From: Burkholderiales bacterium | Lineage (GTDB): Bacteria > Pseudomonadota > Gammaproteobacteria > Burkholderiales > Burkholderiaceae_C | Length of the DNA stretch: 58,966 nt | NCBI GenBank assembly: GCA_016192425.1 | Contig: JACPUE010000067.1 | Coordinates: 1 to 58,966, forward strand | Reading direction: 5' to 3' | Shown here: positions 52,173-58,966 of the stretch, piece after piece | Layout: each line of letters begins with the position of its first letter | Numbering within the stretch: the first letter of the stretch is position 1 | Made by a program: the position numbers and the translations under genes | The notes under the pieces: model-generated | Database searches by the model: none | Seen by the model: the letters and a program-made list of their open reading frames with translations, nothing else | What the model was told of the DNA's origin: nothing

Positions 52173-53531
52173 ATGCCCCCAGACCTTGACACCACCCGGC
52201 GCATGCTGCAGTCCCACCAGACCAGCGCGCCGCAGGAAATGGAGCGCGCCATCGCCGCTGCGCAGTCTGCAGCCTGCCGCCACGCCTTCACCCGCACCTG
52301 CTTCGACGAGGCCCGCGCCCAGGCGGCCGACCCCGCCCTGCAGCGCCTGCCCCTGGCGGGACTGGCCGTCTCGGTGAAAGACCTGTTCGACCTGCAGGGC
52401 CAGCCCACCCCCGCAGGGTCGGTGGTGCTGGCCGATGCCCCTGCCGCCATGGCCGATTGCCCGGCCGTGGCCCGGCTGCGCGCAGCGGGCGGGGTCGTCA
52501 TCGGCCGCACCAACATGACCGAGTTTGCCTTTTCCGGCGTGGGCGTGAACCCGCACCATGGCACCCCAGCCGCCCACGATGGGCGCTTTGGCGCCCTGAA
52601 CGGCGCAGCGCGTGTGCCGGGCGGATCGTCCTCGGGCGCCGCGGTGTCGGTGGCCACAGGGGCGGCTTTCGTCGGCCTGGGCTCGGACACGGGCGGCTCC
52701 ATCCGCATTCCGGCGGCGCTCAACGGCGTCGTCGGCTTCAAGAACACGGCCCGGCGGGTGCCCACGCAGGGCGCGCTGCCGCTGTCCACCACGCTGGACA
52801 CCGTGTGCGCCATGGCGCGCTCGGTGCGCGACGCCATCACGGTGCACGAGGTGCTGGCCCAGCGCAGCGTGGCGCGCAGCACGGCGCCGCTGGCGGCGCT
52901 GCGGCTGGCTGTGCCCACCACGGTGTTCCTCGACGGGCTGGACGCACCGGTGGCCCGCGCCTTCGAGCGCACACTGGCGCAGCTGCGCCAGGCTGGTGCG
53001 CAGATCACCGAGATCGACCTGCCCCCCATGCTGCAGCAGCCTGCCTACGGCTTTGCCGCGCCCGAAAGCTACGCCTGGCACCGCGAATTGCTGCAACGCG
53101 CGGGCGAGCGCTACGACCCGCGCGTGCGCAAGCGCATCGAAGCAGGCGCCACGCTGCGGGCCTGGGAATACATCGACCTGCTGCGCTCGCGCCAGCACTG
53201 GATCGCAGACATGCAGGCCTGCATGGCAGATTACGACGCCCTGCTCTCGCCCACGGTGCCCATCACGGCGCCACTGCTGGCCAGCGTGGCCCCGGCCGAC
53301 GGACAGGACGCCACACGGGATGCGGCGCGCGACGCCGAGTTCTTCCGCGTCAACAGCCTGCTGCTGCGCAACACCAGCCCGGTCAATCTGCTGGACGGCT
53401 GCGCGCTCTCGCTGCCCTGCCACACTGCGGGCGAACTGCCCGTGGGCCTGATGGTCTGGCACGCCGCGCTGCACGACGACACCGTACTGCACGCAGGCCT
53501 TCAGATCGAAGAATTGCTACAAAAACAATAG
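52173..53531 (+). CDS. Amidase signature family amidase
   Basis: A 452-residue amidase. The Ser-Ser-Lys catalytic set is visible as the Lys in AVSVKDLFDL, the Ser in GGSSSGAAVSVATG and the Ser in GSDTGGSIRIPAA. Related proteins include GatA and amidases for aryl or peptide amides; lack of gatB/gatC next door makes a transamidosome role unlikely. I chose ATG 52173; an upstream frame to 52089 runs into the rpsB repeat array. Its last codons (LLQKQ and stop) lie in a copy of the dispersed two-hairpin element. Confidence 0.85.
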   Translation: MPPDLDTTRRMLQSHQTSAPQEMERAIAAAQSAACRHAFTRTCFDEARAQAADPALQRLPLAGLAVSVKDLFDLQGQPTPAGSVVLADAPAAMADCPAVARLRAAGGVVIGRTNMTEFAFSGVGVNPHHGTPAAHDGRFGALNGAARVPGGSSSGAAVSVATGAAFVGLGSDTGGSIRIPAALNGVVGFKNTARRVPTQGALPLSTTLDTVCAMARSVRDAITVHEVLAQRSVARSTAPLAALRLAVPTTVFLDGLDAPVARAFERTLAQLRQAGAQITEIDLPPMLQQPAYGFAAPESYAWHRELLQRAGERYDPRVRKRIEAGATLRAWEYIDLLRSRQHWIADMQACMADYDALLSPTVPITAPLLASVAPADGQDATRDAARDAEFFRVNSLLLRNTSPVNLLDGCALSLPCHTAGELPVGLMVWHAALHDDTVLHAGLQIEELLQKQ

Positions 53532-53569
53532 CTGCCAGCGCTTTACCCTATTGCGCTACAAGCCAAAAA
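53513..53569 (-). repeat. Dispersed two-hairpin element at the amidase stop
   Basis: On the minus strand the copy runs GTTTTTGGCTTGT, AGCGCAATAGGGTAAAGCGC, TGGCA and GCTATTGTTTTTGTAGCAAT. The amidase TAG stop is part of hairpin 2, so the element supplies the end of the gene. Confidence 0.75.
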
Positions 53570-53580
53570 CATCTGAATCC

Positions 53581-54825
53581 ATGAAGATCGCCATCGTGGG
53601 CGCCGGCATCGTCGGCGTCACCACCGCTTATGAACTGGCCGCCGACGGCCATGCCGTCACCGTATTCGACCGCCACAACGCCGCCGCCACCCAGGACAGC
53701 TTTGCCACCGGCGGCCTGCTGGCCCCGGCGGCGGCCATTCCCTGGGCCATCCCCGGCCCACTGGCGCCCACCCGTTGGCTGGGCCGCCAGGCCCTCTTGC
53801 ACCTGGGGCGCCAGCTCTCGCTGTCCGACCTGTCCTGGCTGCGCCAGTGGCGCCGGGCCGCAGCCCCCCGCCCGCACGGCGCCCCGCCCGCCAGCCTGGC
53901 CGTGCTGGAACTGGCGCGCTACAGCCAGGCCCGGCTGCTGGATCTGGCCCAGCAACTGGACCTGCCTTTTGAGCACAGTGCAGGCGCCCTGCTGCTGCTG
54001 CGCAGCGCCCGCGATGCCGAAGCCGCCGCCCCCTTGCTCAAGGCCTTGCGCGAAACCGGCCACACCGCACTCGAAGTGGACGCCGACGCCGCCCGCCGCA
54101 TCGAGCCCGGCCTCGCCCCCACCCTGCCCCTGGCGGGCGCCCTGCACCTGCCCGAAGGGCTGGCCGGCAACTGCCGCCAGTTCGCGCTGTTGCTGCGCCA
54201 GGCAGCGCAGCGGCTGGGGGCCGACTTCCAATGGAGCACGGCGGTGGAGCGTATCTGCACCACGCCCACGGGCGTGCAGATGCAGGGCGAAGCCAGCCCG
54301 CGCCCCTTTGACGCCGTGGTGCTGTGCGCCGGTGCGCAGGCCGCACCGCTGCTGCGCCCCCTGGGCCTGCGGCTGCCGCTGGCTGCCCTGCACGGCAGCA
54401 CCCTCAGCGCGCCGCTGCGCGAGGCACTGCACGCCCCCCAGAGCGTGGTGGTGGACATAGCCAGCGGCAGCACCATGGCCCGCCTGGGCCAGCGCGTGCG
54501 CATTGCCGGTGGCGCCGAACTGGGCCGCGCCCACCAGGCCCACCCGCACACGCTGCACGCGCTCTACCGCGTGCTGGGCGAATGCTTCCCCGGCGGCGTG
54601 ACGCACGCCAGCGGCGTGCAGGTGTGGCGCGGCGCCCGCGCCATGCTGCCCGACGGCGCCCCGGCCCTGGGGCCCAGCGGCGCCCCCGGCGTGTGGCTGA
54701 ACCTGGGCCACGGTGCCAGCGGCTGGGCCCTGGCCTGCGGCAGCGCACGCCTGCTGGCCGACCAACTGGCCCAGCGCCCCCCGGCACTGCCCGCCGACGC
54801 CTGGGCCCCGCAGCGCTGGCAGTAG
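53581..54825 (+). CDS. FAD-dependent D-amino-acid dehydrogenase-like oxidoreductase
   Basis: A 414-residue DAO-family flavoprotein, resembling DadA. The N-terminal Rossmann motif is KIAIVGAGIVGVTTAYEL with the acidic FDRH end, and the C-terminal FAD motif is NLGHGASGWALACG. It would oxidise D-amino acids or similar amines at the membrane. It starts 49 bp after the amidase stop and may be cotranscribed. DadA proteins usually have about 430 residues, so the length fits; the true substrate is unknown. Confidence 0.8.
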   Translation: MKIAIVGAGIVGVTTAYELAADGHAVTVFDRHNAAATQDSFATGGLLAPAAAIPWAIPGPLAPTRWLGRQALLHLGRQLSLSDLSWLRQWRRAAAPRPHGAPPASLAVLELARYSQARLLDLAQQLDLPFEHSAGALLLLRSARDAEAAAPLLKALRETGHTALEVDADAARRIEPGLAPTLPLAGALHLPEGLAGNCRQFALLLRQAAQRLGADFQWSTAVERICTTPTGVQMQGEASPRPFDAVVLCAGAQAAPLLRPLGLRLPLAALHGSTLSAPLREALHAPQSVVVDIASGSTMARLGQRVRIAGGAELGRAHQAHPHTLHALYRVLGECFPGGVTHASGVQVWRGARAMLPDGAPALGPSGAPGVWLNLGHGASGWALACGSARLLADQLAQRPPALPADAWAPQRWQ

Positions 54826-54892
54826 GTGCTCCACACACGCCCGCAACGCACTTCAGCGGCACAATGGACAGACACCCCCACCCCATGCCGCC

Positions 54893-56395
54893 ATGCAACG
54901 CATCCACCCCACCCAAGCCCACCCGCTGCACCACACCGACGCCACGCGGCGGCTGGAACACAGCGCCGCAGCCGCCCTGCCCGCCCACACCCTGATGCAG
55001 CGCGCCGGGCAGTCCGTGGCCCGGCTGGCACGCGCCCTGGCCCCGCACGCACGCACCATATGGATTGCCTGCGGCCCCGGCAACAACGGCGGCGACGGGC
55101 TCGAAGCCGCCATGCTGCTGCACCGCGAAGGCGTGCCCGTGGTGGTGACCTGGCTCGGCGCCCCCGAAACGGCACCTGCCGACGCCCGCCAGTCCTGGCA
55201 GCGCGCGCAGGACGCGGGCGTGGCCTTCAGCCACCATGCCCCGCACCCCCTGGGGCCGCAGGACCTGTGCATAGACGCACTGCTGGGCATAGGCCTGGCG
55301 CCCGGCGACCAGCGTCCGCCCCCGTCGGAACGCCTAGCGGCGGTGCTGGCGGCGCTGCACCACAGCCCGGCACCCGTGCTGTGCGTGGACATCCCCTCGG
55401 GCCTGCAAGCCGATACCGGGCAGTACGCCCCAGGCTTTGCGCCCGCAGACGCGCCCCCTGCCCCGCGCCACACCCTGAGCCTGCTCACCCTCAAGCCCGG
55501 CCTGTTCACCGGCGCCGGGCGCGATGCGGCCGGTACAGTCTGGTGGGACGACCTGGGCGTACCCTGCCACAGCGAAGCCGCCAGCGCCTGGCTGTCCGCC
55601 CCCCCGGCCGCTGAAATGCGCCCGCACGCCAGCCACAAGGGCAGCTATGGCGACGTGGTGGTGATCGGCGGCGAAGGGCTGGCCACGCGCGGCCTGGGCA
55701 TGACCGGCGCGGCCCTGCTGGCCGCCCGCGCCGCCCTGCACCACGGCGCAGGCCGTGTGCTCGTCGCCCTGCTGGGCGACAACCGCCTGGACATCGACCC
55801 CCAGCAACCCGAACTGATGCTGCGCCATGTCGATGCACTGCAGCTCGAACAGCTCACCGTGGTCTGCGGCTGCGGCGGCGGCGAGGCCGTGCGCACCGTG
55901 CTGCCCAGCGTGCTGGCCCAAGCGCCGCGCCTGGTGCTCGACGCCGACGCACTCAACGCCGTGGCCGACACCCTGCCGCTGGCCCAGGCCCTGGCAGAAC
56001 GCGCACAGCGCGGGCACACCACGGTACTCACGCCGCACCCGCTGGAAGCCGCGCGCCTGCTGGGCACCCCGCGCGAAGCCGTGCAAGCCGACCGCATGGC
56101 CGCTGCGCAGACGCTGGCCGATCACTTTGGCTGCGTGGTGCTGCTCAAAGGCTCGGGCAGCGTGATCGCAGCGCCGGGGGCCGCGCCCCGCATCAACCCC
56201 ACGGGCAACGCGCGCCTGGCCACCGCGGGCACGGGCGACGTGCTGGCAGGCATGGTGGGCGCACGCCTGGCGGCGGGCCAGGCGGCCGCGCAAGCCGCAG
56301 CCGACGCAGCTTTTGCGCATGGACAGGCGGCAGACCTCGCCCCAGGATCAGGCCCGCTGCTCGCGGGAACACTGGCAAAAATTCAATGTAAATAG
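54893..56395 (+). CDS. nnr: Bifunctional NAD(P)H-hydrate epimerase/dehydratase
   Basis: A 500-residue repair enzyme. The N-terminal YjeF_N epimerase domain (about residues 1-215) has GPGNNGGDGLEAA. The C-terminal ribokinase-like dehydratase domain (about residues 230-500) has KGSYGDVVVIGG, LDADALNA, VLLKGSGSV and TAGTGDVLAGM. It repairs hydrated NADH and NADPH. The start is ATG 54893. Its TAG stop lies in the first bases of a copy of the two-hairpin element. Confidence 0.93.
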   Translation: MQRIHPTQAHPLHHTDATRRLEHSAAAALPAHTLMQRAGQSVARLARALAPHARTIWIACGPGNNGGDGLEAAMLLHREGVPVVVTWLGAPETAPADARQSWQRAQDAGVAFSHHAPHPLGPQDLCIDALLGIGLAPGDQRPPPSERLAAVLAALHHSPAPVLCVDIPSGLQADTGQYAPGFAPADAPPAPRHTLSLLTLKPGLFTGAGRDAAGTVWWDDLGVPCHSEAASAWLSAPPAAEMRPHASHKGSYGDVVVIGGEGLATRGLGMTGAALLAARAALHHGAGRVLVALLGDNRLDIDPQQPELMLRHVDALQLEQLTVVCGCGGGEAVRTVLPSVLAQAPRLVLDADALNAVADTLPLAQALAERAQRGHTTVLTPHPLEAARLLGTPREAVQADRMAAAQTLADHFGCVVLLKGSGSVIAAPGAAPRINPTGNARLATAGTGDVLAGMVGARLAAGQAAAQAAADAAFAHGQAADLAPGSGPLLAGTLAKIQCK

Positions 56396-56445
56396 CCTCC
56401 AGAGCTTGCTGAACAAGCGCTAGCAGCTATTATTTTAATAGCAAA
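56389..56445 (+). repeat. Dispersed two-hairpin element between nnr and rnr
   Basis: The copy runs TAGCCTCC, AGAGCTTGCTGAACAAGCGC, TAGCA, GCTATTATTTTAATAGC and AAA. Hairpin 1 has one mismatch and hairpin 2 is perfect. It lies in the convergent gap next to the rnr terminator. Confidence 0.85.
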
Positions 56446-56447
56446 AC

Positions 56448-56470
56448 TGCGGCGCACCGCTGGCGCCGCA
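56448..56470 (-). terminator. Terminator after rnr
   Basis: TGCGGCGC (56448-56455) and GCGCCGCA (56463-56470) form a perfect 8-bp stem, followed on the minus strand by GTTTTGC. It begins 18 bp after the rnr stop and serves the convergent nnr/rnr junction. Confidence 0.7.
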
Positions 56471-56488
56471 GCGCCCGAGATCCGCCTA

Positions 56489-58801
56489 TCAACCCCGCCG
56501 TGCCTTGCCCGCGCGGCCCTTGGCTTTGGCGGTTTTGCCCGTGCCCTTGCTGGCGGAGCCCGCTGCACGCCCGGGCTTGGACGGCTTGGACGCCTTGCCC
56601 GCCTGCGGGCTGCGGCCAGCGGGGGCGCTGGCCTTGCGTGGCGAGCGGCGCTCGCGCACGGCAGGGGTGTCGGCCTCCGGCTCATCGCTGCGCCGGGTGG
56701 GCTTGCCCGGCTTGCCGCGGACAGCGCCTTCCTGCGGCATGTCGCTGACCAGGCGGAAGTCGATGCGCCGCCCGTCCAGATCGACCCGGCTGACCTGCAC
56801 CTGCACGCGGGTGCCGATCACATAGCGGATGCCGCTGCGCTCGCCGCGCAGCTCCTGGCGGGCTTCGTCGAAGCGGAAGTACTCGCCCCCCAGCTCGGTG
56901 ATGTGCACCAGGCCTTCGACGTACATGGCGTCCAGCGTGACGAAGATGCCGAAGCTGGTGACCGAGGACACCACGCCGCCGTATTCCTCGCCCAGGTGCT
57001 CGCGCATGTACTTGCACTTGAGCCAGGCCTCCACGTCGCGGCTGGCCTCGTCGGCGCGGCGCTCGTTGGCGCTGCAATGCAGACCGGCGGCCTCCCAGGC
57101 CTGCGTTTCGGCCAGCGCGGCGCCGGTTTCCTTCTTGCGCGGCGTCTTGCCCGGCGGCGCCACGCGGCTGGCCAGGCGCTTGCTCAGCTTGGCGTGCGCC
57201 TCGCCCGGCGTGGGCAGCATGGGCAGGCGGTACTTGGTATTGCCCAGGATGGCCTTGATGACGCGGTGCACCAGCAGGTCGGGATAGCGCCGGATCGGGC
57301 TGGTGAAGTGCGTGTAGGCATCGAACGCCAGGCCGAAGTGGCCGCTGTTGATGGGCGTGTAGATGGCCTGCTGCATGGAGCGCAGCAGCATGGTGTGGAT
57401 CTGCTGCGCGTCGGGCCGGTCCTTGGTCGCCTCGGCGATGGCCTGGAACTCGGAGGGCTGCGGGTTCTCGCTGATCGACAGGCCCACGGCCATGGCCTTG
57501 AGGTAGCTGCGCAGGATGTCCTGCTTCTCGGGCGTGGGGCCCTCGTGCACGCGGTACAGGCCGTGCTGCTTGCCCTGCGCGATGAAGTCGGCGCTGCACA
57601 CGTTGGCGGCGAGCATGGCTTCTTCGATCAGGCGGTGCGCGTCGTTGCGCGTGCGCGGCACGATCTTGTCGATACGGCCGTTTTCGTCGCAGACGATCTG
57701 CGTCTCGGTGGTTTCAAAGTCCACCGCACCGCGCTCGCGCCGCGCATGCAGCAGGGCGCGGTACACGTCGTGCAGGTTCAGCAGGTCGGGCACACGCTCC
57801 TTGCGCTTGGCGGCCTCGGGGCCGCGCGTGTTGGCCAGGATGGCGGCCACCTCGGTGTAGGTGAAGCGCGCGTGGCTGAACATCACCGCCGGGTAAAACT
57901 GGTAGGCATGCACCTCGCCCTTGGCGGTGACCAGCATGTCGCAGACCATGCACAGGCGCTCTACGTCGGGATTCAAGGAGCACAGGCCGTTGGAGAGTTT
58001 CTCGGGCAGCATCGGGATGACGCGGCGCGGGAAGTACACGCTGGTAGCGCGGTCGTAGGCATCCACGTCGATGGGGCTGCCGGTCTGCACATAGTGGCTC
58101 ACGTCGGCAATGGCCACCAGCAGGCGCCAGCCCTTGCTGCGGCCCACCTTGGCGGGCTCGCAGTACACGGCATCGTCGAAGTCGCGCGCGTCCTCGCCGT
58201 CGATGGTGACCAGCGGCACATCGGTCAGGTCGATGCGCTGCTTCTTGTCCTGCGCACGCACCTTGTCCGGCAAGGCGCCCGCCTCGGCCAGGCAGGCTTC
58301 GGAGAATTCGTGCGGCACACCGTACTTGCGCACGGCGATCTCGATCTCCATGCCGGGGTCATCCACCTCGCCCAGCACCTCGGTGACGCGGCCCACGGGC
58401 TGGCCGAACAGCGCGGGCGGCTCGGTGAGTTGAACCACCACCACCTGCCCGGTCTTGGCCGCGCCCAGGGCGCCTGCGGGAATGAGGATGTCCTGCCCAT
58501 AGCGCTTGTCTTCGGGAGCAACGATCCACACGCCGCTCTCTTGCAGCAGGCGGCCGATGATCGGGTGCACGGGACGGTCCAGGATCTCGACCACCCGGCC
58601 TTCGGGGCGGCCGCGCCGGTCGTGGCGCACGATGCGTGCACGCACCCTGTCCTTGTGCAGGACGGCGCGCATTTCGTTGGGGGGAAGATAGATGTCGGCC
58701 TGGCCGTCTTCACGGACCACGAACCCGTGGCCGTCGCGGTGCCCCTGCACGGTGCCCTCGATCTCGTCAGATGGATGCAAAGGCTTGGTGCTGGAGTTCA
58801 T
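56489..58801 (-). CDS. rnr: Ribonuclease R
   Basis: A 770-residue 3'-5' exoribonuclease. Two cold-shock domains lie over about residues 10-160, the RNB catalytic domain over about residues 195-530 with the metal acids in TIDGEDARDFDDAVYC, an S1 domain near residues 595-680, and a long basic Ala/Lys/Arg-rich tail of about 80 residues. It degrades structured RNA and takes part in trans-translation. The start is ATG 58801. No ribosome site is seen before it, and an A-run and -10-like TATAAC lie immediately upstream, so a leaderless mRNA is possible. Confidence 0.95.
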   Translation of the reverse strand: MNSSTKPLHPSDEIEGTVQGHRDGHGFVVREDGQADIYLPPNEMRAVLHKDRVRARIVRHDRRGRPEGRVVEILDRPVHPIIGRLLQESGVWIVAPEDKRYGQDILIPAGALGAAKTGQVVVVQLTEPPALFGQPVGRVTEVLGEVDDPGMEIEIAVRKYGVPHEFSEACLAEAGALPDKVRAQDKKQRIDLTDVPLVTIDGEDARDFDDAVYCEPAKVGRSKGWRLLVAIADVSHYVQTGSPIDVDAYDRATSVYFPRRVIPMLPEKLSNGLCSLNPDVERLCMVCDMLVTAKGEVHAYQFYPAVMFSHARFTYTEVAAILANTRGPEAAKRKERVPDLLNLHDVYRALLHARRERGAVDFETTETQIVCDENGRIDKIVPRTRNDAHRLIEEAMLAANVCSADFIAQGKQHGLYRVHEGPTPEKQDILRSYLKAMAVGLSISENPQPSEFQAIAEATKDRPDAQQIHTMLLRSMQQAIYTPINSGHFGLAFDAYTHFTSPIRRYPDLLVHRVIKAILGNTKYRLPMLPTPGEAHAKLSKRLASRVAPPGKTPRKKETGAALAETQAWEAAGLHCSANERRADEASRDVEAWLKCKYMREHLGEEYGGVVSSVTSFGIFVTLDAMYVEGLVHITELGGEYFRFDEARQELRGERSGIRYVIGTRVQVQVSRVDLDGRRIDFRLVSDMPQEGAVRGKPGKPTRRSDEPEADTPAVRERRSPRKASAPAGRSPQAGKASKPSKPGRAAGSASKGTGKTAKAKGRAGKARRG

Positions 58802-58835
58802 TTTTTTGTTATACAATGTTGGTCTTTCCTGAAAT

Positions 58836-58920
<85 letters not shown>

Positions 58921-58931
58921 AAACAAAAAAG

Positions 58932-58958
58932 GCCGTTGCATTTGCAACGGCCTTTTTC
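58932..58958 (+). terminator. Terminator after tRNA-Leu
   Basis: GGCCGTTGCA (58932-58941) pairs perfectly with TGCAACGGCC (58944-58953) across a TT loop, followed by TTTTT. It is a strong intrinsic terminator 11 bp after the tRNA. Confidence 0.92.
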
Positions 58959-58966
58959 ATTTCTAC

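Overview
This window looks like a piece of the chromosome of a high-GC betaproteobacterium of the Comamonadaceae (Acidovorax and relatives). I infer this from the GC-rich codon use, the gene order of the envelope/translation block (rpsB to rnhB), and the pho/pst block. The window holds about 50 protein genes and one tRNA-Leu. I see no insertion sequence, prophage or CRISPR array.

Region 1 (1-14.4 kb) is a phosphate island. phoB, phoU, pstB, pstA, pstC and pstS run leftward from a near-perfect Pho box with a well-spaced -10. Next come a type 1 periplasmic binding protein, exopolyphosphatase (ppx), an Ala/Lys/Pro-rich histone H1-like protein with a ribbon-helix-helix end, sixA, and polyphosphate kinase (ppk) with its own Pho box. 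An OlsB-type ornithine-lipid acyltransferase with a weaker Pho-box candidate follows. Together these suggest one phosphate-limitation programme: uptake, polyphosphate turnover, and a phosphorus-free lipid. An argO/argP divergent pair closes the region.

Region 2 (14.4-23.6 kb) has a tightly coupled four-gene operon: a 40-residue membrane peptide, an SDR protein, DUF2269 and DUF4166. It continues with a membrane-anchored AraC-type regulator, a lower-GC crotonase, a dienoyl-CoA isomerase, and a 2,4-dienoyl-CoA reductase carrying an extra NTF2-like domain. A divergent PadR regulator and an EamA exporter follow. The fadH/padR gap holds a perfect palindrome whose two halves look like the -35 boxes of both divergent promoters.

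Region 3 (23.6-36 kb) is housekeeping: glmM-folP, ftsH-rlmE, yhbY, a small glycosyltransferase, a DUF4149 membrane protein, and carA-(unknown)-carB-greA. The carA leader is structured.

Region 4 (36-52 kb) is the conserved leftward envelope and translation cluster: rpsB, tsf, pyrH, frr, uppS, cdsA, dxr, rseP, bamA, ompH/skp, lpxD, fabZ, lpxA, lpxB, rnhB and a SpoU-type methyltransferase. Many joints are ATGA or TAATG overlaps.

Region 5 (52-59 kb) has an amidase, a DadA-like oxidoreductase, the bifunctional NAD(P)H-hydrate repair enzyme, RNase R, and tRNA-Leu(CAG) with a strong terminator.

The most unusual signal is a dispersed element of about 57 bp made of two hairpins, present in about eight or nine copies. 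Paired bases differ between copies but keep pairing. Several copies lie inside conserved genes (lpxB, dxr, the spoU methyltransferase gene, the DUF4149 gene, folP), and four of these are read on the same strand in the same reading frame.
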